DNA from: Ciona intestinalis
Taxonomy: Eukaryota; Chordata; Ascidiacea; Phlebobranchia; Cionidae
DNA length: 64,000 nucleotides
Assembly: GCF_000224145.3 (NCBI RefSeq)
Contig: NC_020170.2
Location: 1,630,300 to 1,694,299, forward strand
Direction of reading: 5' to 3'
Position numbers and translations under genes: made by a program. The notes under the pieces are model-generated. The model searched no databases and was not told where the DNA came from. It saw only the letters and a program-made list of their open reading frames with translations. How positions within the stretch are numbered: the first letter of the stretch is position 1; each line of letters starts with the position of its first letter. Shown here in pieces: positions 1 to 14,651 of the stretch.

Positions 1-1684
1 TTTGGGGAAGGTGGACAATCTTCAAGATGAACTTCGAATGTACCACCATGTATGGTTTGTCCCTGACCAAATTTACGGACAATCCTATTCACACTTCCCC
101 TCCATTTAAATCTTCGTGAACCATCCACTGTTGATTGAACATGAAGAATTAGTGAATGAAATGTAAATTTAACATAAATTAGAAAATGAAATGTAAATTT
201 AACATAAATTAGAAAATGAAATGTAAATTGAACATAAATTAGCGAATGAAATGCAAATTTAACATGAATTAGCGAATGAAATGTAAATTGAAATTGAATT
301 AGTGAATGAAATGTAAATTGAAATTGAATTAGTGAATGCAATGTAAGCAGTAAAAAAAGTTTAAAAACAAATTACAAGATAAACTGAACAACATTAAGGA
401 TTTAATTTTTAAATGATATAGACATACTTTTTTTAAGTAATCATCAATATTATGTTGATACTTATGTACAAAATGAGTTTAGAGTGCCTAATATTTATAT
501 ATTAATTAATTCACTTACTATCTTTAGTAGGGACAGTCATTCTACGCGCTGGTTTTGGTGATCGACTTTTTCTAGTGGCTCGCTTTTCGGGCTTAGGACT
601 GAAAAATACAAAAACTTTTAATTAGTTCCCTTATTCACATAACCTTTCTGTAAAAAGAGTAACTAGTAAGCAAAAAATAGAAAAATGTAGTTTACTGTTT
701 TTTTATTTTTATAAAATAAAAACAGGAGTAAAACCTTAGGCCTAAATGTAAAGGTGTAGTTGTAAGTTAGGCTATTAAAATAAGAAAGATGGTATTTGAA
801 TGTATGTGGTGTATCTGTGTGTGCGTGGATGGTCTGACATTCTTAACCTATTAGCTTGCTTATTCTTGTTCTACCTTGCACTATGAAGTAAAGAATGATT
901 CGTTTTCGAATCTCCTTCATTAAGCAAACAATGATCTTCTGGAAGATCAACCAATTTTTCACAAGATCTTCTTCTCATTGAGTTACCACCATCATATAAA
1001 GCACGGATGGTCTTTTGGATCTTTTCCGCCATTCTGCCAGTTGCTGTGGACACTCGCGGTCGTGGTTGAGCAAATTCAGTTGAACGAGTATATTGGGCTG
1101 AATGTGGCCTTTGGTGCTTTTTCGAAGCTTTATTCTTTTCAGGGTTTGAGTTTTTATCTTTGCTCTGGTCCGCTTCCAAGTTTTTAAGCAAGTCAATCTG
1201 TTCAGCAATTGATCTCTGCTTCAACTGAGTTATATCAATTAGATTATTGGAACTTGCAGAAGGTGAAACATGCGAGATTAAAACTGGACCCGATATTTCA
1301 ATCTTACGACTTGAATCATCAAACACGGCTCCTTTTCGGCGCGTTTGCTTTGAACTTTCACTTGATGATGAAACAGTGTTTGACTTGAGTCTTCTAAGCA
1401 CTGGCGACTGTTTGACCTCTGGAGACTGTGTACCTGGTCTGTTGCTTATATCAACTAAACCGTTAGGAATACCATGCAAGTCAAGTGGCTCTGGGGAAGA
1501 AATCGCAAAACGATTTCTGTCGTATTGATCAGATTTGGAGCGCTTTGGCTTCTGTGCGATACTTGGTTTATTAGTGTGGCGCAAAAGTGGAACAGTACTT
1601 GCGTGAAACGGTGCAGGCCCTAAGCGCACACCTGACACATGCGCCTTTTTCAAATCCTGGGTTGGAGTTTGCTTATTACAAAAA
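1..1684 (-). other. Second (probably allelic) copy of ARHGAP exons, ending at an N-gap
   Basis: Positions 1-1684 repeat 2483-4330 nearly base for base. They contain the same three exon parts: 1-127 (RhoGAP entry), 519-598, and 875-1684 (linker, cut by the gap). Introns match too, apart from a shorter 30-bp repeat array and scattered substitutions (for instance AAACGATTTC against AAGCGGTTTC). Similarity decays in the last few bases before the N-run, as at a contig edge. Because the whole unit including introns is copied and the join is a gap, this looks like the other haplotype assembled in tandem and not a true duplication. Confidence 0.8.
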
Positions 1685-4600
1685 NNNNNNNNNNNNNNNN
1701 NNNNNNNNNNNNNNNNNNNNNNNNNNNNNNNNNNNNNNNNNNNNNNNNNNNNNNNNNNNNNNNNNNNNNNNNNNNNNNNNNNNNNNNNNNNNNNNNNNNN
1801 NNNNNNNNNAAATCAAAGCGCTAAAAAACCTACCATTTGTAAACAGTGGGTCTGGAAGTTTTCGGAAAAATGATTTCAGGAGAGAAGAGACGACGTTTAA
1901 TTCGCAAAATCTTTCGTCATTCTCCAAATCGAGAGCATCGGGTCCTCTGAGGTTGAGTTCATCCTGAAGAGCAGCAAGTGTTCCACTGTTTCCGGGAACT
2001 CGATAAATCCCGGTAAACGTTAAACCACGTTCCTCCACTATACGGCAGCAGAGGTCAACCACAAATGGAACAAACTGAAGGAACATAGAAATCACTTAAA
2101 TTATGGGTATAAATAAAGAAAATGCTGTTATTCTATTCTATATGAGTGAGTTCCTATTGTTACCAGATATAAAATTTTTCAGTAACTGATTTTCTGGAAG
2201 AAGAAATAAATATAATTATAATAAAAACAAACAAAGTCAGATGAAGCGAGACTTTACCAGGGTCTATTAAAAATACAAACATTACAACTCATATACATGA
2301 TGCGATTGTCTTTGTTTGTTTGTATTAAAACTGACCATAAAATATGTGTATTTTACCCTAATTTAAAATACTAGAGAATTCTGATGATTACTTCAATTGT
2401 TTTAAACCTTTTAAAATATCATGGAAAATTTGTTTTGCTTGCTAATGTAAAATATTAGATAATTTGATGACTTACCTCATTATTTGGGGAAGGTGGACAA
2501 TCTTCCAGATGAACTTCGAATGTACCACCATGTATGGTTTGTCCCTGACCAAATTTACGGACAATCCTATTCACACTTCCCCTCCATTTAAATCTTCGTG
2601 AACCATCCACTGTTGATTGAACATGAAGAATTAGTGAATGAAATGTAAATTAAACATAAATTAGAAAATGAAATGTAAATTGAACATAAATTAGAAAATG
2701 AAATGTAAATTGAACATAAATTAGAAAATGAAATGTAAATTGAACATAAATTAGAAAATGAAATGTAAATTGAACATAAATTAGAAAATGAAATGTAAAT
2801 TGAACATAAATTAGAAAATGAAATGTAAATTGAACATAAATTAGCGAATGAAATGCAAATTTAACATGAATTAGCGAATTAAATGTAAATTGAAATTGAA
2901 TTAGCGAATGAAATGTAAATTGAAATTGAATTAGCGAATGAAATGTAAATTGAAATTGAATTAGTGAATGAAATGTAAATTGAAATTGAATTAGTGAATG
3001 CAATGTAAGCAGTAAAAAAAGTTTAAAAACAAATTACAAGATAAACTGAACAACATTAAGGATTTAATTTTTAAATGATATAGACATACTTTTTTTAAGT
3101 AATCATCAATATTATGTTGATACTTATGTACAAAATGAGTTCAGAGTGCCTAATATTTATATATTAATTAATTCACTTACTATCTTTAGTAGGGACAGTC
3201 ATTCTACGCGCTGGTTTTGGTGATCGACTTTTTCTAGTGGCTCGCTTTTCGGGCTTAGGACTGAAAAATACAAAAACTTTTAATTAGTTCCCTTATTCAC
3301 ATAACCTTTCTGTAAAAAGAGTAACTAGTAAGCAAAAAATAGAAAAATGTAGTTTACTGTTTTTTTTATTTTTATAAAATAAAAACAGGAGTAAAACCTT
3401 AGGCCTAAATGTAAAGGTGTAGTTGTAAGTTAGGCTATTAAAATAAGAAAGATGGTATTTGAATGTATGTGGTGTATCTGTGTGTGCGTGGATGGTCTGA
3501 CATTCTTAACCTATTAGCTTGCTTATTCTTGTTCTACCTTGCACTATGAAGTAAAGAATGATTCGTTTTCGAATCTCCTTCATTAAGCAAACAATGATCT
3601 TCTGGAAGATCAACCAATTTTTCACAAGATCTTCTTCTCATTGAGTTACCACCATCATATAAAGCACGGATGGTCTTTTGGATCTTTTCCGCCATTCTGC
3701 CAGTTGCTGTGGACACTCGCGGTCGTGGTTGAGCAAATTCAGTTGAACGAGTATATTGGGCTGAATGTGGCCTTTGGTGCTTTTTCGAAGCTTTATTCTT
3801 TTCAGGGTTTGAGTTTTTATCTTTGCTCTGGTCCGCTTCCAAGTTTTTAAGCAAGTCAATCTGTTCAGCAATTGATCTCTGCTTCAACTGAGTTATATCA
3901 ATTAGATTATTGGAACTTGCAGAAGGTGAAACATGCGAGATTAAAACTGGACCCGATATTTCAATCTTACGACTTGAATCATCAAACACGGCTCCTTTTC
4001 GGCGCGTTTGCTTTGAACTTTCACTTGATGATGAAACAGTGTTTGACTTCAGTCTTCTAAGCACTGGCGACTGTTTGACCTCTGGAGACTGTGTACCTGG
4101 TCTGTTGCTTATATCAACTAAACCGTTAGGAATACCATGCAAGTCAAGTGGCTCTGGGGAAGAAATCGCAAAGCGGTTTCTGTCGTATTGATCAGATTTG
4201 GAGCGCTTTGGCTTCTGTGCGATACTTGGTTTATTAGTGTGGCGCAAAAGTGGAACAGTACTTGCGTGAAACGGTGCAGGCCCTAAGCGCACACCTGACA
4301 CATGCGCCTTTTTCAAATCCTGGGTTGGAGTTTGCTTATTTACGAAAAATTTAGACGGATCAGATAAGCTTCTTGGTAAACTTGCTGAGGAAGGCAGAGC
4401 GCTCTTTTCTGGTGAGAGCAAATCAGACGTTGACTTGACGCTGTACAAAACGCATGGATCCGGTTGGGAATTTCTCACTTCAGTGAAGGAAACTGTCCGA
4501 TAGTTTCGTAAAGGCATCCAAAACAAGCTATCAATTTACCATATATACAAATCAACAAGCTAGAAATAAACTGAAAATTCAGATTTATATTTTTTGAATC

Positions 4601-7600
4601 TTTTATTATATTAGACATAAAATTGTGCTGAACAAACTATTCTTAACACTCTATAAGGAATATGTCATCTAATCTACTAACTTTAAAAATATTTGAAAAT
4701 TTTAATCTATATTTTTAGCCTACTACTTTCTACATAAAACTAACCTTAACTTCCTATCTCTAACACTATATAAGCAGTCAGTTGATCAACCACCTACAAA
4801 AATAATAATAAAAAAACACGATTTTTTAAAACTAGCACTACTATTTACCTAAACTTGCTCTAAAATGACTTTTCCTTAATACTGTTTAAACTGGGACTTA
4901 TATGGCCTTGGTTCCTGTTACTGCATGTTATGAATAGTGTGCGTGTGATGTTTTGTTGAGTAGATGGTAGAACAATCATTAGGGAAGCTAGACAGGAAAC
5001 AGTGACGTGATCGTAATGTGTGTGTACGCTTGTGCTACTGCATGCATTACGTTATTTAATTAACAAATCTAAACCATAGAACCTTCTATAGTTAGAAAAT
5101 CAAGTATAACTGGTACTTAATTTACTGCTGTTTATAATATTTAAGTTATACTTCATAAATCATTTAAGAGTTGCATTGTTATATTTAAAAGTTACTTTTG
5201 GGGGTTTTGGTTACTTATATTGTGTTATAACCAAATAAAAACATAAATAATGAGGTATTTATATCAGAATTATTGCATATAACCAAAAATTATACAAATT
5301 ATCGTTTAATAAAAGTAACCACATTTAAGGTTGGAGTAATTGGCAACCCTGGACTAAATCCCAAGTCCCATGGTGTGCTATATAACCTCACCCATATAGA
5401 ATAGAACACACATCTTATATTATAAGCAACCAAATACACGATATGCCATAAACAATATCAAATGTCATAACTTATTATAGCCTGACATAACAACAGAAAT
5501 ATGGGAGGGCACTATCTCCTCTTTACAGCGCCCTTATCATGCTAATATCACCGTTTTTTCCTGCTTTTCGCTTGCTTGTTACTGTTTGGTTTTATTTCTG
5601 ATGAAGTCTCGCCGTATGATAGACGAAACGTTGGAAATACACTGCGTTTTTATACCAGATGACCCACTGATACATTATTTACTCTTATTCAATTCGATTT
5701 GTATAAGAAACTGACAATGCCATTTAGGCGAAATATACATCTCTTTTGTTATACAATTTGTTGATTTTTGTCTGGTACATCGTAAGCTGGGACCAGGTGT
5801 ATAAACACCTGTGTTATAACGACTGTCGTTTTCGGCCACGCGAAGATAAAGTAAGTTACATTCATTCACATATTTGGTAACACAAGATCCTTACCCTGAT
5901 TCAATTTGATTTGTTTTCCTTAAAATTAAATCTTCATTGATTGTGACCTCACCATCATCATTGTCATGGTTACCACTGAGGTGAATGGAGTTAATCCAAG
6001 CAAGCATGTCATCTCTATCTTCTGCCTGTTAATATCAATAGTAATATGTTAACAGTTTTAAATTAGAAATAGCTTTTTTGGTAATATTAATATAGTAAGA
6101 TGGGGAAGATGGGACACCCTTTCATTCTATTTTCTCGCTTCATTTTGTAGTAAACAAAAAACATTCAAAAAATTATAAAACCGTATCCTCATGACTCCCA
6201 CAGACCGTTGTTAATTGTTTAAAACAAGATCAGGGTATTTGGATAATATGTGCTAAAGGTGTCCCATCTTACACCGGAGAACTATAATATAAATAATTTT
6301 ATATTAATATTAGAAATTACTCCTTAATAAAAAATGTAGTTTTTCTTTATATGATTGTCATTTTTTGTCTACCAATGTTGATATGTTATGTCTGCCAAGC
6401 AGCAAAACACCATCAGGTTATAAGTCTTGCTGGATGTCAAATGTCAGAATAGTAAGCTAAAACGAAAATATAGGAAGTACCGGTAAAACATATGTAGTTA
6501 TAACACTTGTTTACTGATTGTGTAAAGGGTGAGACTGTTACACCTAACAGCCAAATGATGGAACAGGACATTATTGATGTTTTAATTGGAGGGAAAATAT
6601 GGGTAAATAAAATAAGGTAAAGGTAATGTCATGAAATTAAGAAAGGATATCTTCAGTCATATGAATGTACTCTACTAAAAAATTATCTATGCATCTCCAC
6701 ACCAAACAGGCTATTATTATTACTCCACAAGTTAACATATAGTAGTGTGGGGAAAGATGGGACACCTTATCATTTTATTTTCTCGTTCCATTTGGTAGTA
6801 AAAAAAATCAAAGTATTATAAAACCGCATGACTCTCATAGACCGTTGTTTGCTTAAAACAAAATCAGGATATTTGAATATTCTGTGCTAAAGGTGTCCCA
6901 TCTTCCCCCACCCTAATATAACAAAAACTCCCATACCTGCAGAAGATATTCCGACCCACTGCCAGTTGTGACTTTAAAAACATTTTTCCTTTTCACGTAG
7001 TTATAAGCGATGGACACGAGTGATCCTTGAATGTTGAGAGGTTCTTCCTCTTCTAGTTGGAAGTGAGTAGGAGGTTGGTTTCCACCAGGACTTGGGTAAC
7101 CTGACCCCCCAACAACGGATGGATCCTTAAATAAATAAACAGTTTGTGTACAGTTGCAAAAAAATTAATTTAAATATTAATTATAAAGTGACGAACATCC
7201 AGAGGGTAAGACCAGTTGGCGGCTCTGCCCAAAAATTTAATTTACAAAGTCAAAAACATTGTAACATTAAGGTAATGATATGTATTTGATTTTCTTTTCG
7301 TAATAATTTAGAATTTTCCGTCACCATAACCGATACTGTCAAGCATATATAAATTAGGAGCTACATCTATTCATTTAATCACAGTTTGTATTATAGGAAT
7401 TATTTCGTAGATGTCAATATAGAAAATGGCAACTTATAATAGGACAAGTGTGTTCTGTTGGGAATAAATGATGTTCACCTGTTTCGTTCTGCTCCAATCC
7501 TTGCATAAATACAACGACTGATCCTTTAAAATCGCCCACACTGATTTCCATGACTTTTGTGAGCTTGTCCTTCTACCTTTCTCAATTGTTGCAACCTGTG

Positions 7601-10600
7601 ATATATATAAAGGTATAAGAGAATCCAAAAAAACATATATGCGGAAAATAGTTACATTTTGTCACACCTGTGTGTGCTTGGGGAAAATAGCATAATTGTT
7701 TCAACCCAGTCGTCACTAATGGGTTGTCTAAATTGTCACTGAGTTACACACAAAAATGATGCAAATTATTAAAAATTAGGCAAAATTTAGGACACAATTT
7801 ACATCAATGTAAGATATGCTAACAATTATCACAGCACTTGCACTAATTGTATGGTATATAACTAACGTTTTTTCCTATTAAAATACATAATTCCCACTGT
7901 CAAATCTAAGTTTTATTGCTGTCCAAACCTTACAGTTATTATGCCAAATTTTACACAACTAATTAGCTTTCCATTCTTTGTGGGTGAGGTCCTTGACAAG
8001 TACCTAAGATTTAGGCCAGATTTGGCCCATTACCAGAACACCCGGAAAGCCCATTTTAGTCTTTAATGCGACCAGTACTTAACTTTGCGACATCACATCA
8101 CAGTCAGACACGTATTTTCTCCACATTTTGTAACTGTGTGCTTACGAGTTACCACACTTTTCAAGTTTGTGTTTAATTTTGCTTTAAAATGGCTTATAAT
8201 TTGGACAACCCATTAGTCACCAGTGGGTTGGAGAAATTTCCGTTAAGTGTCTTTCAAGAATATTTTTGACATATTTAACATTATTCATTTATTTACTTAT
8301 TCGCATGAAAAATATTATTTTATTTTTTTACCTTAAAACAAAGGAATCCTTCCCTCAATATATTTCCATCGTCCTCTGTGATGTCAAGACATGGAGGAAG
8401 AAGAAAAGATCGAGCACGGGAGCCTCGCCTCCCTTCATCTGCTTGAGCCTCCACAATTTGTGGTGTCTGCAACAAGTTATATAAACTGTATAATGTAATA
8501 ATATTTTTTTTAGTAAAGATATGCTGTGTTTTTTAGCATGAAATTGAACTGTTAAGGATTCTCATATTTTAGTTGTTTTACAACTTATGTATAACGAATA
8601 ATGGTTTTAACAAGTTTAGGTATCCAATATATACAAGTACGAACACATTTATATAAAAGTACTACAGAGGGTTAATTGTAGTTAATCTAAAACTACATTC
8701 TAATAAATAAATACATAAAGTTCCCAAACTGTTTCTTAGGATTTTTTTGGTTTTTAGAAAGTACTACATTATTTGCAAAGAAGAAATCTCTGAAATTAAA
8801 TCAACAGGTTATATTCTTAATTTGGTTGTATACGAGTGTTCTATTTGTGGTTGTATATAAATGTTGTCCGTTTTTATGGGGTTAAGCAAATTTTTGTTGG
8901 GAAAAGGGGTTGTTTGGATCAAATTATTTTAATAAAATATTTTTTTGTAAAAACCAAAATATTTTAAAATGAACTATTGCGTTACAATCCGTTAGCAGGA
9001 AATGATAATGTTTTAACTTGAAACATTATCTCAAATTCTCATAAATTGGGTTCAATGTATAATTGAACCATGCAAATCCAAAGATTGAAGCAACAATTAC
9101 TATTCAACACAATGTCAGCTTGAGTAACAAATACATGCATTAATTATTGACAACAAACTATGTTTACAACACTAACACCACAACAACTAATCACAACATC
9201 TTACCTTCTTGTCCTATAATTAGAAAAACATAAAAAGTACAAATGTTAAAAAATATTCTAAGTTTACTAAATTTTTAACTTAATTTATGTTGAATTATTT
9301 TCAAATTAAATATATTTGGTTTAAGTTTACTTACTGCTTCACCAAAGAAATTTTTTAATTTTCTGATACTTGGTTGTCGCTTGTGGGAAGGTGTTCTGTA
9401 ATTTTAAGAACAAACTTAAAAAAACTTGAACAATTATGTATTAGAAAAAGACACAATAAAAAAAGGTTACGTAATTATGAAAAACTTATGTGATTAAAAA
9501 AAAACTGAAATACCTATGTATTGAAAATAGACATGAATAATTTTGTTAACGTAATTATGAAAATATTGAGTGTTAATTTAATATTTTTCATCAATACAAA
9601 AATCAAAGTAAAATTTAAATGAATGATAAAAAATTGGTATTTTTTTAAACTTGTTTTAAAAATATTATTAAAAATAACAAACCTGAGTAAATTATCAATT
9701 GGAGGTATATTTGCCGTAGTTGCAATTTGGTACGAACGACGATGAACTCCTTTCAGTGAATTACGATCTGTAAACAATACAAGCAAACAAAATATTAGTT
9801 ATAAACATTTTCTGCAATATCAAAACCAAATGATGTATAATAGAGTAGGGTGGAGGAAGATGGGACACTTTTTCATTCTATTTTCTTGTCCCATTTGGTA
9901 GTAAATAAAAAACGTTCAAAAAATTATAAAACTGTATCCTCACGACTCCCATAGACCGTTGTTAATTGTTTAAAACACGATCAGGATATTTGAATATTAT
10001 GTGCCAAAACTGTCCCATCTTCCCCCACCATACTATATGAATACTGTAAAAGTGTTATTTCGTTTGTGCACAACCGTAAACCAATACAGTACAATATGAA
10101 TATTCTTAAAGTGTTATTTTATCTGTGAGTTTAACATTTTCGTAGGAGGAGCCGTCTAAGCAAACTGTAATCAGTGTTTAAGTAGTGTGGGTGCATTATT
10201 TTACTCCCACTTATGAAGGTTTAAAAGCTTGCAGCATCTTTTACACCTGCCTCTCTTTCCTGGTATGATATATTGTATTTAACTGCAATGGGTAATAGTC
10301 TAACGTTTTGTGTTCATATGAATGCATTGTGTGTTTGGTTACAAAAGGATGTATTTTAACATATAACACATTCACTTTATTATATTTATATATATAAATA
10401 TACACTACTGGGTTAAAAAAACTGTTATATAATTCACATTTTTCTTTGTAAATCTACTGTCTTTTGTCTATATTACAGATCAACTATTATATCATTTAGG
10501 CAAATATTATACGTAGTTTAAAGCACAAATGTGAAGCCTATATGTCTATATACAATGTACATGACTTTTTAGATAGGGATCTGATGCTAAAAAACGTAAC

Positions 10601-13600
10601 AAACAAAAATAGTCCAACCAATTGCTGTATAAGAGATACACATTTCGCCTAAATGGGATCGACAATCGCAAAATCAACTTAAATAAATCTCTACACAAAA
10701 ATCGCTCTACTTTATGCGCATCAGATCAGGGTTGGATTTGCGAAATTTATTACAAGTTATGACTTTGTAGGTGATAGGAAGTTGCATTAGGTGCTAATTT
10801 ACTCGAGAAATATGTTGCAAAGTTTAACACAGGACCAAGTATTGTGTGCTAAATGTTAGTACACCTTTTATATTTAATACAAATGTGACCAACAGCTGTT
10901 ACTATTAAACAATCAAAGAGCTAAAAAATAACCAAGACTTTAAATCAAATAACAGTGTCAGCATTGACTAGTTTTATAAAACACAACGTAGCTATAAGTT
11001 ACAATAACTTGTAAATATAATACACTGAGGTTATAAAAATCTCGCATATGAAACAGGCTAACAGGATGTTATTAGTAATATTACCTCATTTATACATACA
11101 GGGTGATAGGACACATAGGCCTATACGATGTAAAAGTACATTTTTGCATAAAAATTATATACTCTAATAGTTCATCCATTGAATAAAACACCTACAAAAT
11201 AAGCCATTTTTATCTCTCCACAAAAATACATGAAATAATATGACAGTAAAACTAGAACTTAATTTTTTACATCTGATATTTTATAAACCTATACTAAAAC
11301 ACCTATATATTACCTTTTTATTAAATGTAAAAACCAAACCATCCATTCCTAAAAAAACACTTCTTTATTGAATCTAAGCATCATTAGAACAAAATACTCT
11401 TTAGCAACTGCCCAGTGAAGCGACATTACTTAAGTCATGCCAATAAAATAACATTAAGCCATGCACAAGCAATACAGCTTCCTCAACCAACGCTTTCCTG
11501 TATAACCAGCTAAACTTTAATCTTCTTATACAACACTGTCCAACACAGCATGTGAAAACTGATTTATTTAATTCGAAACTTGGGATTTAAATTTAGGTTT
11601 TTAGGTATGTTTGCAAATAGGTTTGCAAACATAAAAGGAAGTTTGCAAATATGAAAAAATGTTTTTTTTTCTGTTTTATTGCTTAAAACAAGTAGTTGTA
11701 CCGTTTTAAATTGACATTTTTTCTAATTCGGTTTAGAAATTTAAACAAAAAATTGTTGTGTAAACTAATGTAAACCAATTTTAGGTATGGGATATATAAG
11801 ACTATAGAAATATATTTACTGATATTTTATTGGATATTTCTAAATATAAAGTTAAAATATTTTGTGGTGCCTAGTAATAGCCTATGTCTGTTATTCAAAA
11901 GGTAACTTTACCCTTCACAAATGGTACACACACCCCAAAACACAGGTTTTGCAAATATAAGTAAATTTAACTTGGTCTTAAAATATGCTAAAAAAAAAAA
12001 AGAAAAAAAAAATTTATATAAAAAATATAAAAGACTTTGAAAAAATACATTTGCATTATTCTTATGTTCACTTACTGCACTTTTGCCCATACATTACATT
12101 AAAACATAAATTATATTTACAATATTTGTTTATCAAATAGCTGTATACTAACCTTGATATAAAAGCAAACTAATCCGACATTCATGTCATGCATACATGT
12201 GCAATAAACTCAAGTAATTATTAAACCATGCTAATAGAACATCATCAAATGAATAAGCCGGACTATATGTCATTTAAATAACAATAACAACAAGCCTATA
12301 GGGCCACAAGATATGCTACACCATATATAACTTAAAAACGTATACTATTCAAATTATACACTAAATTTTCTAACAGTTTTTTGTTTAGTTTTATATATAT
12401 GGAAGAAAAAAAAACGCAACATAACTAGGGCATAGATATGAATCATTTTTATGTGATATCAGAAAACAATAATAAAATCACCTGAAAAATATTCTGTGTA
12501 ATTCATTCTGTTATAGCAAAAATTGGTTAAAATATTTAAAATTGTTCAAAACTTAGTTTCTATCACATATAAAAAACTATTTAAATACAATTAATTTTAT
12601 TCCCTTTTTCAGATAATTTGGTATATTCATTATAAATTTTTATATTTAAAATATAGTTTTTTTATGTTTAAGATATTACATTTACACAAATAAATTCATT
12701 TCTAACAATTCACTGACTAATGATGGTAATTAGGGTCATTGAGGAATCATACAAACAAATGTAAGTGTATTCTGGGAGATCTATAATTAGAACATGCAGT
12801 AACACAGGTGAACCAGGTCACTACAACCTGACTAATAGCAAACTTTTCCTGTAAGACTTACTACTGCTGGCAAATATATATATTAGGTTAAGAAAATGCA
12901 TTTAGCAAACAACAATGATAAAGCTCAAACAATTTTTTTTTAGATTTTGCAAAATATTACTGTATAAACTGATGACGTTTCATTCTATCCTATTCTCGCC
13001 ATATGATAGACAAAACGTTGGAAATACACTGCGTTTTTATACCAGATGAGCCATTAATATATTATTTATAATTATTAGGAATTGCAACTAAAGTTCACAA
13101 ATACAGCTGCAATAACAATCAAGGCACTAAAGACTGGAAATTAGCTTTAACAACATGAACTTTTACTTTCTAATGAATAAATAAAGAGAAATCACCTAGT
13201 AGCTGCACTGTTTGAATGTTTATGGATAAAAAAAAAACAGATAGAAAAAATGTTGTGTAGGCTATACTGTATTATGAGGTACAGTGTAAAAAAATTGCCA
13301 ACTTTAATAAGAAATCACTCAGTACCTGCACTGCTTGACCGTTTCTGTTCCCGTAACACAACATTCACTGTGTTTTCCACAGTTGATAAAATACTGTCGG
13401 CTGACGTGCTGCGACCAATTTTACCTGAAAAGTAACATTTTATAAAAGGTTTAAGTGGTTTATAAAACTGATTTTAATGCAGAAAATGGAAAGCATTTCA
13501 ATTTTAAAAATTAGTGATAATGAAGTTTGTATTACTTATTTTAAATAAAACAAAAAAACACTTAACAAAATGTTTTAAACGTTCAAAAAGTGTATAAAAA

Positions 13601-14620
13601 ACTGGAATAAAGTTCATTTTTATAAAGAAACTGAAAACACAGTGTGTATGCATTTAGACTTACATAAAATAAAACAAAAATTACTAATTAAAATACACTC
13701 AAAAAACAATTCCCCCAAAATGTCCATAAAGTCTATATAAAACTGGAATACAGTTTAAAATCACATGCAATTTATAACAATGTATGCATGTGTCGATTTA
13801 TATCAAACAGAAATTAAATTACCTCTGTTTGCTATGTTGTTATCTGTATCCAATGTTACATCACTGACATTACACATTGAACCATCTGTGTCACGATCGG
13901 GCTGTTTCAAAATATATAATGATAAAGTAAACAATAACAATCTATTGAGTAAAGTGAAGGAAAAATGAATATAAGATACCTTGTACAATACAAGCTTTGA
14001 GGTGGGAGAAGTTTTGATGGTGATTTAAATAGATTAAGCGCTATTTTATATTTTTAACAAAAGCGAATTAACATTATTTGTAACAAATTATCTACAAGAT
14101 TTAGAGTCTGCTTATCTGGTATAACATGGATTAAAAAATTAAACAATGTTTTGTGAACCTAACGGCAAGACCTAATAAGCGTCTTCTATGAAGAATAAAG
14201 AACGTAACATTTCTAAGTTTTTTTTGCCAACTTTATATTTATAATTTTATACAGTCAAATGCATTATCAGAGCACCGCAATTGAGCTACACACCATATTT
14301 ATATAGCAAAATACAAAAGCCTTTTAAAGAAAAATCATAGGGATTTAACACCTTAGGCACAAAATGTGGAAATACTTGTTAGAAATGTTCATTTGCCCAA
14401 TGACCTTATTTGTATACTGTTATACTTATACTATACATATATATAGTACTGTGGGGTAGATGGGAAACTTTTAGCACCGAATATCTCGATATCCTAATCG
14501 TGTTTTAAACAAATAAAAATGTTCTAGTCAAGAGTATAAGGTGTTATAATTCTTTGAATGTTTTTTTTACTACCAAATGGGAGGAAAAAAACAGAATAAA
14601 AAGTTGTCCAATCTTCCCCC

Positions 14621-14651
<31 letters not shown>

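Larger units (their letters stand above)
10038..13325. other. Long ARHGAP intron, no gene seen
   Basis: The intron between exons 13424-13326 and 9767-9683 is AT-rich and holds one MITE (9842-10038) and two dispersed-repeat pieces (10604-10700, 12985-13070). I see no coding exon or RNA gene in it. Confidence 0.7.

Noticed and set aside
978..1528. Plus-strand open frames opposite the linker exon (also at 3641-4191)
   Set aside because: They are antisense shadows of the minus-strand linker exon and have no homology I recognise.
2650..3003. Open minus-strand frame with a 10-residue repeat ([10 protein letters not shown])
   Set aside because: It is the 30-bp minisatellite read in frame, lies entirely within an ARHGAP intron, and changes unit number between copies.
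1..4330. Genuine tandem duplication of RhoGAP-linker exons producing a two-domain protein
   Set aside because: Introns are equally conserved, an N-gap sits at the junction and repeat-number differences look allelic, so a haplotype artefact is simpler.
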